From contig NC_035169.2 of the NCBI RefSeq assembly GCF_001659605.2, forward strand, positions 6,784,610-6,848,609: a stretch of 64,000 nucleotides of DNA, given 5' to 3'. Under the pieces are notes generated by a model. The model did no database searches, was not told where the DNA came from, and saw only the letters and a list, made by a program, of their open reading frames with translations. Origin of the DNA: Manihot esculenta (taxonomy: Eukaryota; Streptophyta; Magnoliopsida; Malpighiales; Euphorbiaceae). Made by a program: the position numbers and the translations under genes. Below, piece after piece: positions 21,923 to 33,200 of the stretch; the stretch's first letter is position 1, and every line of letters begins with the position of its first letter.

Positions 21923-24333
21923 TGTAATACCCGGCAGATTCAGACATCGGAATTTCTACCGTCCGGTGGAAGTCGAGGATGTCAGAGGTTTCTAGACGGG
22001 TAAGAGAAGGTTTTCTCCATTCTTTGTAAGTATTTTAACGGTTTAGACTGAAACATGAGTGAGTTGTGAAGAGAACAGGCATTGGGGACAAAGGATAGGT
22101 TCGGCTGCCGAAGGTAAGTTCGGCCGCCGAAAGTGCCCAATGTTCGGCCCCCGAAGGTTATGTTCGGCCCCCGAACGTTGTATGGTTTTGCATGCAGTTT
22201 CGGCAGCCGAAGCTGAGTTGGCCAGCCAATGTGTGGGCACTCCTTAGTCTTTGATTTGGGACAGATGTTACCTCCAAATCGTCCCAGAGGTTATGCCACG
22301 TCTCCCATGACTCATCTATAAGTTTTTCATCACTCATGCACAGGTTTGAGGGTGGTAAAGTGTTTAGAACGTTGTGAACCAAAAGAAGAGAGTTTTGGTG
22401 TTTTGGTGAAGGAAAAGAGGTGTTGGTGCATAGCTTGGTGTTCAGGGTGTCCAGCTTCTGATTTCAGGAGGTAAGGGAAGTCTGTATACTTGTTTTAATA
22501 AGGCTAAGGGTAGAGTTATGGTTATAGGTTTAGTTGTGATGTTTTAATGGTTTATGCATGATTATGTGTTATGTGTGTTGATTGTTGGGGTTGATAGGTA
22601 GGTTTGGACCCCTTGGAGCATATACTTGGGTATATGTAAGTTGAGGTTTGGAGTTATGCATGGTTAGCGAGGAGGAAAAGATGGAGGAGCTAGGTTGCGG
22701 AAGAAGCTGAGTTCGTGAAGAACTCAGGTTCGGCAGCCGAAGAAGGAATTCGGCCGCCGAACCCCTTGCATGGTGGCTTAAGCTGCCACAGCTTGCCCCG
22801 AGTGTTTTTGAGGTTCGACTCTGTTTAGGGGATTCGGCCGCCGAAGGTGCCGCCGAAGGTTAGAGACTTTCGTCTCTGGAGTGAGTTGTAGCCCCCGAAC
22901 CTTGCCCCCGAAAGTGGAGATTCGGCCGCCGAAGGTACTTGAGTTTCGGCTCTGGAGAGGACATTCGGCCGCCGAACCTGCCGCCGAAAGTGTTCTGTCC
23001 AGCCTTCCTTTGCTTGTTTTGCATGCATGTTTTGAAGTGTTCTAGAGGGGTTTTGGGGCAGTGTTTATCAGTTATAGCGAGTATGTTTTGGTGCCTCATT
23101 TGCGTCCTCCATTGTAGGATTGGACCCGAGGAACCGAAGAGTTTAGCAGTCGTAGCTGTCTCAGAGGTAAAGGTAGCCCAGAGGTAGCCAAGCAGAGGCT
23201 ACAGGTGAGTGGAACTAACTGTACTATTTTACATTCAGAAATGACACGAATCTAGCATGATCCATGCATCATAAAATGCCATGTTATGTATTAGGTTGTA
23301 TTGCATTAGATTCCACGAATATGCTGCATTGCATAAGCTGATATTTGTGTGGATGAATGTTGGATGATCCTTAGCCCTTGATAGAGCACAGATACAGAGT
23401 TGTGGCATGAGATAGCCATACCAGGTCGCCCCTGGTTAGTCCAGGTCGCTCCTGGTACTATGAGTGAGACAGCTGGGCTGTCATATCAGAGCTCAGAGCA
23501 GTCCAGGTGAGGCCTAATCGCCCCTGGCACAGTTGGACATGTTATGATATGAGTTACTTCAGAGAAGTCCAGGTGAGGCCTAATCGCCCCTGGCACAGTT
23601 GGACATACTATTATGTATGTAGAGGGCTATGGTGACAAGTTCATCCTTGAGATGATATGTTTGTGATGTGATGCATTTCATGAGAGCATGTAATGAATGA
23701 ACTGTTTTTATTGTTCCTCCTCACTGGGCTCTAGAGCTCATCCCACTCCCTTGACCCCAGTTTTGCAGGTTCTGAGATAGCGATGGGAAGTTAACGTCAG
23801 CAAGAGTACAGAGGACAGTTATGCGTGAATGTATGTTGTAATAAGATAGTGGACATGATGTAATTGAAAGATTAGTTGTAATGTAATAGAGAAATATGTA
23901 CTGTCATATACTGGATAGACTTATGCTTTCCCTAGTGTCACTGCTATAGTGTGATGTATGATTCATCCCTTGTACACAATCCTGTTTTACGTTTCTTGAT
24001 GAGAAATGTGTGAGTTAGGCTTAATGTATGGCTTCGATGAGATACCAGTGGGATGTGTTACAGATTGTGTTAATCCCTGGACCACAGCAGATAGTAGTCC
24101 CTGGTACAGGCCCTGAGGGCCATTTCAGATTGACATATCTGAGTAGCAGCAGTTAAGCCTACAGAGTATTACAGGATTGTGAGTATTGTTTTGTCTTATG
24201 ACTGGGATTTATCAGGTACACAGAGAGTATAGTTGGCTGACTACGGGTCCCGGCGGCCTTAAGCCGATCTGGATCCTAGTGCCAGTGATGGTTCGGACCG
24301 TTACTGAGGGGTACCGGTTTCCGGGTCGTTACA
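21923..24333 (+). repeat. 3' LTR of the gypsy element
   Basis: 2411 bp, the same length as the 5' LTR. By eye only three substitutions separate the two: near 22178 (T for C), near 22341 (C for T) and near 22816 (A for G). It is followed directly by the GTTGT target duplication and the rest of the interrupted LINE. Confidence 0.95.
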
Positions 24334-24338
24334 GTTGT

Positions 24339-24511
24339 TAGACTCTAAAACTGACATTTCTGTTAGATAAATTCGTCGTAATACTATTCTGACTGCTCAT
24401 ATTTTGGCTAGAGAATCTATCAGGCATAATCGTCTTTCTGTTTGGAATGATATCTCTCTTTGTTTGATGACTTTTATTAATACAGTCTTATTACTTTGCT
24501 TTAAAAAAAAA
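24339..24511 (+). pseudogene. LINE fragment, 3' side: RNase H tail and poly(A)
   Basis: After the target duplication the reading resumes the RNase H-like segment broken at 15333, with DSKTDISV, then ILTAHILARESIRHNRLSVW and a short tail ending in an A tract (about 24502-24511). With the gypsy element and one copy of GTTGT removed, the frame runs through the insertion point. C-terminal RNase H and a poly(A) end are typical of plant L1-type LINEs. Confidence 0.75.
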
Positions 24512-26820
24512 TTTTAATAGAATGAGTAATAATTAAAAGGCAATAAAGTAATTATTTCTCCTAATAAATGTTACTATAAAAAAATGATAAATTTTAGAAT
24601 AAGTTAAATTACGATAAGAGTATTGATATATAAGAATATTCGAATTTAAAATATATATACTATTAACATTTTTAGGCTTAAGTAAATTCAATTATTATAT
24701 AATTACACTATTTTAAATTCTTTTTTTTTAAATCCTTCATTTACTATATTTCGGAACATAAGCATTGATTAAAAAAACAATTAAACTGAATTTTATAAAA
24801 AAATTTCAATTTTAAAAATGGAAGAAAACAATTAATTAACAAGAGGAGAATTGATATAGAGATGAGAATACAAGTAGTTCCAAAGTTGTACTTTTCACCA
24901 AAGCTTGTGGGTAAAGGCTTATAACAATTAACATTAAAATTTGACTTTAAAAAAAAAAAAAGAAAATCCAAGTCAACATTTTTAATAAATTTTATTTGCA
25001 AATTGCAGAAATAATATATATGTAAAATAAAAGGGGCGGCACGCCATAGAATTTAAGCTAACCCATTTGCATACAAAACATAAATATCTAATTAATCAAT
25101 GCTGTTATTCTTAGGGCTAGTTTGGTAATATCATTCCTTAATTGTTCTAAAGAAAAATTATTATTTAATTTTTATATATAGAAAATTTAAATTTTTTTAA
25201 TATTTTAAAAAATCTATTAAATCTCTCCATAATTTTAGTCATTAAATATTTTATTATTTAACTCTTTATAATTTTTTAAAAAATTTACTAATTAATTCTT
25301 TCGTATAAGTGGTATTTTAGATTTTTTAGAATATTTAACGATTAAAATTAATGAAAAGACTATTTAGTAGATTTTTTAAAATTTTAAAATTATTTAAATT
25401 ATTAAAATTAATTAAAATAATAATAGATAATACTTTAAAAAAAATTGAATTAAATTTAATATAAGAAAATAAGGATTACTCTTCATGGGAGGCAATACCA
25501 TGAAAAGAAATGTCATATGGAAATATCTTGAAAACTGATACACAGTATAGATTTGCAATTTGGAAGTTTCCCACTATTTTATTTCAGATTTTTGTTATGA
25601 TTAATATAAAAAAAATAGTTTATACAATTAATAAAATTAAAATAATCTACAATTAATGAAAAAAATCAACGGTTTGAATTTATCATTAATCCCAAATTAC
25701 ATGGTATTGAATAATGAAACCTACTACTTCGATAGACTTTGATTGTTCAATTTGTTGGAAAAGGGCATAAATGCACAAATTATTACAGAATTGTTTACTA
25801 TGCTAAAAATTTCTTCCTAACATTCCTGTATAATTTTTATTTAATTATTTTAAAATATTATTATTTTTTATGGACATTGTAATTAGTATGACAATTAATT
25901 ATTATAATTTTAGTTTATTTTATTTTATTTTTAATATCATATCTTATTAATTAATTTTTTTAAAAAAAATTCAAAATATTTCTTATTTAATTTAAATCAG
26001 AATCAGAATTTATATATAATTGGAGAGAATTTATAATTAAAAAATAAAAAAAAATTTCAACGATTCCACGTATTTATATTTTAATTTAATTATTTTAAGG
26101 TAATTTAACATGTAACATATATTATTATTATTATTTAATTTTAATTATGAATTAATGACCAAATGATTGAAAAAGACTAAACATTCCATTAAATTCTAAT
26201 CGAAAATTAAATTTTAATCGAAACATTTACATTTTAGATGAATTTCACTAACGTTTGCATTTGGTTCTAACATTTTGTTATCTTTTAAATATAAACTAAT
26301 TATATATATATAAATAATATTAACTCATTCTTAATTATAATTAAATAATATATTTAATTTTAATAATAATAATAATCTAACTTTTGAATATGCGATCGAT
26401 AATTTTACCATTAGATAGATTTTATTTTTCAAAAATTTTAGAGTAAATATATTATTTTTAATTATTTTATATATATTATTATTTTAAATTAAATAATATA
26501 TCTGCTATAAAATATTTATAATTGTTACCGTAAATAAAATTTATTATTATTGAAAATGTGAATTATATATTTAATGATCTGCTATAAAATATTTATAATT
26601 GTTACCGTAAATAAAATTCATTATTATTGAAAATGTGAATTATATATTTAATGATTAAATTATTTTTTTTTAATTTTAATTTTAAAAATTATTTAAAATT
26701 ACACTTCAACACAAATGATGAGCTAATTTATCTAAAATTTAAATATTTAAATTAAAATATAAAATAACATAATTATTGAGATTTTTTTCAATCACTTAGC
26801 CTAATAATAATACATGTAGT
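24512..26820. other. AT-rich intergenic DNA
   Basis: No gene is seen. It contains a foldback-family copy (about 25140-25430) and a 77-bp tandem duplication. ORFs here (for example 24744-25001 on the minus strand) are A/T-driven and show no family features. Confidence 0.5.
26501..26654. repeat. 77-bp direct tandem duplication
   Basis: 26501-26577 and 26578-26654 are copies of the same 77-bp segment (TCTGCTATAAAATATTTATA...) with a single visible difference (TTT/TTC), so the duplication is recent. Confidence 0.9.
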
Positions 26821-26834
26821 ATGCTAGCTAAATT

Positions 26835-26922
26835 TTTTTTTTTTTTTTTAAAACAGGGGTTGGGAGAGTCGAACCTCAGACCTCTCAGGATGCACTTTCC
26901 ACCAGGCTAAGCATAAGAGTTC
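26835..26922 (-). mobile_element. tRNA-derived SINE, copy 1
   Basis: On the minus strand an 88-bp element has an A-box-like TTAGCCTGGTGGA, a B-box GGTTCGACTCT and an A-rich tail of about 20 nt. It is flanked by a perfect 14-bp duplication ATGCTAGCTAAATT (26821-26834 and 26923-26936), the hallmark of LINE-driven insertion. A second copy lies at 35155-35245. The unusually short body consists of little more than the tRNA-like head plus tail. Confidence 0.85.
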
Positions 26923-26936
26923 ATGCTAGCTAAATT

Positions 26937-28066
26937 ATTAAATTTAGTAATTTGTAAATTGATTAAAATTGTATTAAAACGTAAGTGTTGGACAATTAAA
27001 CTAAAATTATAAGAATTAAATTAAAATAAAAATATATGCAAAATCCTTTTGGATCAATTTGATAAAAAAAATAAAAATATATATCCGTAGTAATATGATA
27101 ACTTATTATCCAACAAAACAGTGGGATGAACAAAATAAAATAAAAATAGTTTAAAATAAAAAAAAAACCACTAATGACTAGCATGGAATTTAGGTGTGAA
27201 AATGTTTTAGAAAATATTCAAGATTACAAATTATGAAAGAAATTAAGTGCATAGAAAATTTTTTAGACTCATAATTAGAGCGAAATACTGAAAATTTAAT
27301 TTTTATTAAATATATATATATTCCAAAGTTGGTGCAGCCATCCACCCTATACCTCTTGTTTTCAAACTGTATGTTATTTATAATAGTTTTATTATTTTAA
27401 TAAAATTTAATTTTTTAATTTTATATTAAAAATAAACATAATTGAAAGATAGTAAAAAAATTGTTTTTAATTAAAATAATTATTAATTCGTAATATATTT
27501 AAAAAAGAAGCGAATAAAAATTATGAAAAGTATCAAACGTGGAGCAGTGCTTTCATTTGGTTTTTGAAATGGCCTAATTTTAAATGATTGCCGTATAACA
27601 ATTTCTCGAGGAAAAACAAGTAGGGCAGGAGAGAAATTGCCGGCAGAAGATACATCATTAGTACAAGAAATGGAGGATATTTTGGTATTAACAAATTGAA
27701 ATTATATTAAACAATATGGAAAATCCATACAAGTTGGAAAGTGACGATGAACTTGGAAGAGACATTGGTTAAAGGGTAACATGTAATGGAAGAAAAATAT
27801 GCTTCTAGAGACATAAGAGATTCCAATTTATAAAATTAAATAAATAAAAAAAATAAAATTATTAAATAAACTCGATTTATATAAAAATTACACAAAAATT
27901 AAGGGTTTTATCAAATAAGGTTTGAAGAGAAAAAAAGTTATCAAACAAAGCCAACATTAATGAATTTGTCCACCTATTGATGGCAGAATATTTTTTTTAA
28001 TAAAAGAAAGAAAACTATTGTCTGCCCGCCACCGGTCATACATGCAGGCTGATATTATAGAAAGGA
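26937..28066. other. AT-rich intergenic DNA
   Basis: No coding region, RNA gene or recognisable transposon is seen. Some less AT-rich sequence lies around 27530-27780 without any identifiable feature. Confidence 0.4.
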
Positions 28067-28074
28067 AAAAAAAA

Positions 28075-28521
28075 GGTAAACTGCAATTTAGTTCATTTGA
28101 TTTAGTGAAATATAATATTTCATCCTTTTATTTTAAAAAATTTTTAATTTAATTCTTCACATTTAAAAAAACTGTAAAATAGTCCTTACTGTCAAATTTT
28201 CAGTTAACCTTCCATTTATTTTAATAAAAATGACTAAACTACCATTTTCTCCTTCTCCTCCTTCTTCTCCTCCTCCTCCTCCTCCTCCTCCTCCTCCTCC
28301 TCTGTTGGGATGGAGTGAATACTGTTTGGTTGAATTTTTTTACTTAAAAGATAGTTTAGTCATTTTCATTAAAATAAACAGAAGGTTAATTGAAAATTTG
28401 ACGGTAGGGACTATTTTGCAGTTTTTTTTTAAATGTGAAGGATTAAATTGAAGGTTTTTTAAAACAGAGTGATGAAAGATTATATTTCACTAAATCAGAG
28501 GGATTAAATTGCAGTTTATCC
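28075..28521. mobile_element. MITE with TIRs of about 165 bp (Mutator-like candidate)
   Basis: The left end GGTAAACTGCAATTTAGT and the right end, read in reverse complement as GGATAAACTGCAATTTAATC, begin near-identical inverted arms of about 165 bp that meet at a (TCC)n core. The element is flanked by A8-A9 runs on both sides (28066-28074 and 28522-28529), compatible with an 8-9 bp target duplication but not diagnostic in a homopolymer. Long TIRs and a 9-bp duplication suggest Mutator. No transposase is present. The ORF at 28230-28451 is only the microsatellite plus an arm. Confidence 0.8.
28258..28302. repeat. (CTC)n microsatellite at the centre of the MITE
   Basis: About 15 triplets of TCC/CTC, with CTT variants at the left edge, sit exactly between the two MITE arms. 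Confidence 0.9.
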
Positions 28522-28529
28522 AAAAAAAA

Positions 28530-30229
28530 TATAAAGTTAAAAGGCAAGTGCACTTATTGAGATGGACAAATTCACCTATGTTTTACAAAAATTTTTATTT
28601 TCACTTTTATTTGATAAAATTTTTTTTCTTAGATTACAAGGTTTAGAACTTAAGCATTTCATGCAAGTAATATTTTTTTAATTACTGAATCAAATAAATT
28701 CTTTATCTTTCAATTGCTCCAAACACCGTAACTAGTGTTTGAAAATCAAAATAAACCGCCCCTGTGGACTTTAGACTATGATGTTGGATATATATGTAAG
28801 AAATTATTTTAATTTCTGAATTCAATCATCACCAATGCTCCCAACCACTTGGTCTGGGGTAGAAGAGATATTTCCTATAAATCATTGAGGCAATTACCAA
28901 AACAAAGTCAGATGATTACCTTCCTAATGTCGGTCCTTTAGGTAAGGAAACCGTATCGTTAAAGCTTTAGATCCGATTGCTGGTCGCGGCGTAAGTAAAT
29001 GGCTGATGGCTGTTGGCAATTGCAAAGCGTCGTGCCTGACAGCTTCTGCTAAAAGTCAAAAGTTAGAAAATTAATATTTAAGATTTTGGAAGGCACAAGG
29101 AAAATCTCTATTTCAAGATCATTAAAAAAAAAAATTGCAAATCAACCTGCCTTCCACAGTAGAGCAAAGCCAAGTCCTTGTGAGAAGCGGTGGTGAGATT
29201 AATCAGCATTACAGCAAAGCAAATATTAGTCAACTGTCACGGAGCATCTCAGGATAAAAATGTTCACACTTCAAACCAAACTCTGGACTACACAATAATT
29301 TACTCCAACCTTCTATAGCTGATGGTGAAAGCCCTTCATTTCTTGGAGTAAAATTTGCAATTTTGTCAATGAAAACAAAAACAAATACATATTTGAAATT
29401 GGGTGTGAATTCAACAGGTGAAATTTTAAAAAATGCCAGTATGAAAGCATGCACAATACGTGACCTTCTAAAAATCACACCAGTAATATTGTTGGAAATC
29501 AAGTACTTGCACTATGTTCGGAAGAAAGTTTTAATAGGTAAAATAAGGATTTTTTAAATAACATTCATATTTAGGTAGAAGGTTTTTTAAGAAAAATAAG
29601 AATTTTAGAGATAAAGAGTTTTAAAAGTAAATTCGTGTATGGAATGAAGGTCATTAAAAAAAAAGTTCTTTTTTTTCCTGAAGGTTTTGAAATTTCAGAA
29701 AACTTCACTTTTTCAATTTTTAAATCTATCAAATTTGGAAGTTTTATTTTTATAAAATAGCCCTTCACTTCCTCCAAACACAGTGTTACTCTTCCACTGC
29801 TACATTTGATCGATTATAGTATAATGTAATGCAATCAATTTTTTTTTATTAAAAGTGTGATTGCATTAATAGAAATTTGGTAGACCATAATATAATGTAA
29901 ATATGTAACTTAATCAAACTTCTAATTTCATAGAAAACTTGATTACATTACATTCTACCAAATATTTCACAAATGGAGTAAATTTCACCAACTCTTTGGA
30001 GACCTTTCTTCTGGTCGACGACAACCGAGTATTTCATCCATAAAAATGGAAACAAAATAGGATAAAAGAGAACAATGGCTGTCTTATTGAGAGCAAATGT
30101 GAGAAAATGAACTGTTGAATCTATATACTGTAATGGAAATTCAAAAGATAGTATGGGAGAAAACGTTTAACAATACATTGTAGCAGAAGTTTGGGAGAAA
30201 AAAAATATATAGTTAAAATTTATGTACAT
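28530..30229. other. Spacer and 3' flank of the fibrillin gene
   Basis: The part nearest 30229 is presumably 3' UTR of the minus-strand fibrillin gene. A less AT-rich stretch at about 28830-29230 and the minus-strand ORF at 29230-29502 (90 residues) show no family I recognise. The short arms near 29820-29845 and 29938-29960 (TAATGTAATGCAATCAA and its approximate complement) suggest a small foldback element. Confidence 0.4.
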
Positions 30230-33200
30230 CTAGCTCTCATACTCAATGTTGGGCTCTGCAATGGGAGATGCAGGGGCATCCAACCTTGTAAGAACTTCAG
30301 GTACTCCAGCAGTATCCCGAATTATCTGTGTCAGGAAGCAGGACAAGATTTCAGGAACTGATTAGGTTTTGTATCCCTTCGGTTGCTCTTCTACATATAT
30401 CAGTCTTAAAGCAAGCTACTAAAATTTTCATGATTACCTTTTAATGTAGCAAACTGATGATAAGACATAAGGCTCATATCTATACACATAAGCATCCCTT
30501 AACCATGACAAGAGGGACTATAGTGATTACATACATATAAAGGCTACGTTAGAAGTAGATCTAACAATATTGCTTCTATGACAGTCTCAAAGAGAAGAGG
30601 TTAGCTGGTGAAAAATCAACGCTAACAGATCAACTTCAACATTTCTATGAAATAAAGAAGCTCAGGAGAAAAAGCTTAGAAGAGAGTTTTAAGTGTATTT
30701 AGTTGAATTTAATAGCATTTTAGAATTTCTTGTTCATGATGACATCCAAAATATCTATTAGGATTCTAGAATTTCTAGAGTTGCCTTTGTATGCCATCAC
30801 ATTAGAATAAATGCAAATACTACTGAAGTGTTAATACCCAATTCTGCAATGAAACCACTAAGATAAGAACTTGAGAGATGCATGCATATAAGGGCAGCTA
30901 TGAATTGATTCCCAAGACATTTGAGTAGCATACTTACAAGTATCTCCTCATCAAGATAAGAAATCATGAAGAGCCTCTGCAAAGAACTAGCTGTAAATTT
31001 GAGAAAAAGAAAATCTTAGAACAAACTTTTAATAATAACTCCACGAACATCTTTGAAAATTTACCATAAAGCATTATTAGGTATCCAAATTATTTAAATG
31101 GAAGCAAATGCAGCACCTAAACAACAATGCCAAATAGCTAAAATAGTTGTATATACAAAAACACAGAGCATTCAGAATGAAAACATCAATGACATCTACA
31201 GTATGCTTCTGAACCAAAACTATCTCACTATCTTCAGAGAAAATCAATGGTGCATTTGTAGAAAAATGAGGAAAGGGACAAACAACCAGGGGGGATTCAA
31301 CCAGATGAGCATTATGGAGCAACAATTACAACTCCCAAAAGTAGCCCCAAGGGAACACCCAAAAAATCTCTAAAGCAATAGTTATATGAGTTGAAGTTGC
31401 AAAGTAAAAAATAGGGCACATTGGCAACTAAAGCAAATATAAACATCATGCTACAACAAATTTGCCAGTTACTTGAACTTTCATATGCTAGTTCATAATC
31501 ACACCAAACTCTCAGCTGCAAAACAACATGCAGATTCCAGTAGAAAAGCATATAGGTTGGTATACAAGATTTGTTTGTCATTCTTGTTGAGCTTACTGTT
31601 AAGAAAAAGCAACATAATTATGTTGGTTAGGGAGTATTAAAAATTTAGTTAAAATTAAATTTGAAATATTTTTAATCATATGATCAAAACAACTAAATAG
31701 CTTTTTTCAACATCTAAAATAGCACTTTTATGAAAATGTAAATAGCTTTTCTCAACATTTAAAATAGCAGTTCTACAAAAAGCGCTTTGTCAAAAAGCAA
31801 TTTTTGCGCCTTTTAAGTTCCAACCTCAATCCCAAACAGGGCCATAAGAAATCATATATTTACTTGCTTGATTGCTTAATATCTTCAAGGGGATGCTTTG
31901 GATGCTTTGATTTGAAATCTATTTTCAATAGCAGGATAGCCAGACACTGGTTCTTCATAGAACTAATGTAGGATAGGAAAGAGAAAACCCAAAAACGAAT
32001 GAGAGGAAGTGATTTCAATTTCTCAAATGTATCAAATTGCTTTTGTACCATTGAACCCTTGAACTCATACGCTACAGGACAGTCACTGCTGTCCAAAAAT
32101 ATCAACAGTACTTACATAGGGGAATTGTTAACCCACTGGAGACAGCATCCCTAATGGGGACTGGAAGTTGTTGCACCACGCTAACAGCCTGGCCAAGTGC
32201 ACCTTTTAGCTGTTCAGGTACAGATTCTTCAATGATTTTTGGTGTCTCAAGCAATCCTTCAACATATTCCTCTCTCATTCTAAGAGGTCCCTCCACGGAT
32301 AACTTGGTGGACAGAATAAATTTGCTTTCTATCTGCATTGCACCAGGGAAAAAAATAAAAGAAAGGTCCATAATAAATCTCAAAAACAACAATGGCATAC
32401 AGAAGAGGTTCGCAATGATTATAAGAGTATTAATTGTTGATGGCCGTCAGGGTTGCATTGACTTTGGAAGTTCTGTCCTAGCATTTATATTCAAAACCAA
32501 GAGGAACAAGTGGAAGTTTGAAACATGATCAAAACAACAAACTATGTAGATCATCCTCCAACTTCTATCACATACCTGAATCATGCCCCAAAATTCAATG
32601 TTAACCACAAACTATCACCAAATGTTTCAAACTCCCAATATACCACATAATCGCACAAATATATGCAGCATTAGGCCACATAACAAATACATGATCAGAT
32701 CTTACGAGTGAAGAAAATCCCTCAAAAGTGGTTTAGAAACAATTCAATCAATGGTAACATTCCTTTCACCCTCATTACAAAATAAGTTCAAAAAATGTAA
32801 TGAATTATTTTAATTATACTAAAAAAATCTAGCCAGAGTGACTCTTGTTGAGTCTCTTATAATGGGAGTGCTTGTACTGTGTAAGTGGTTCTACAGTTAA
32901 AATATAACATAAGCTTTCCAGAGTGAGAGAGAGAAAAAGAAAAAGGGAAGGCCCCAATCTGCTCTTCCCATCCAAGTCCCTCCCATATCAGTGCTATAAG
33001 ATACATTTAGCATCACTATTGGGCATAACTACCAAATTTGCATGACAAGAACTAGTAGCTATTTGCAAAAGTATATCAATGCAATTCATTAGCTATTTGC
33101 AAAAGCTTCAATTTTTTTTTTCAAACTTCAGCTTTTGACACATGAAAATCAAATTGTAAAAAACCGATTCTGTTACCACAAGAATTCTTTCTAAAGCTGC

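Larger units (their letters stand above)
15334..24333 (+). mobile_element. 9.0-kb non-autonomous Ty3/gypsy LTR retrotransposon
   Basis: A complete element by structure. It has two direct LTRs of equal length (2411 bp), TG...CA ends, a primer binding site for initiator tRNA-Met just inside the 5' LTR, a polypurine tract just before the 3' LTR, and a perfect target duplication GTTGT (15329-15333 and 24334-24338). Long LTRs, the iMet primer site and a Gag plus CCHC protein resemble chromovirus (Tekay/Del-like) gypsy elements. The 4.2-kb interior lacks an intact protease, reverse transcriptase, RNase H or integrase. The LTRs differ at only about three positions by eye, so insertion was recent while the coding region was already decayed. 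This implies mobilisation in trans by a related autonomous element. It interrupts the LINE remnant 14648-24511. Confidence 0.93.
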
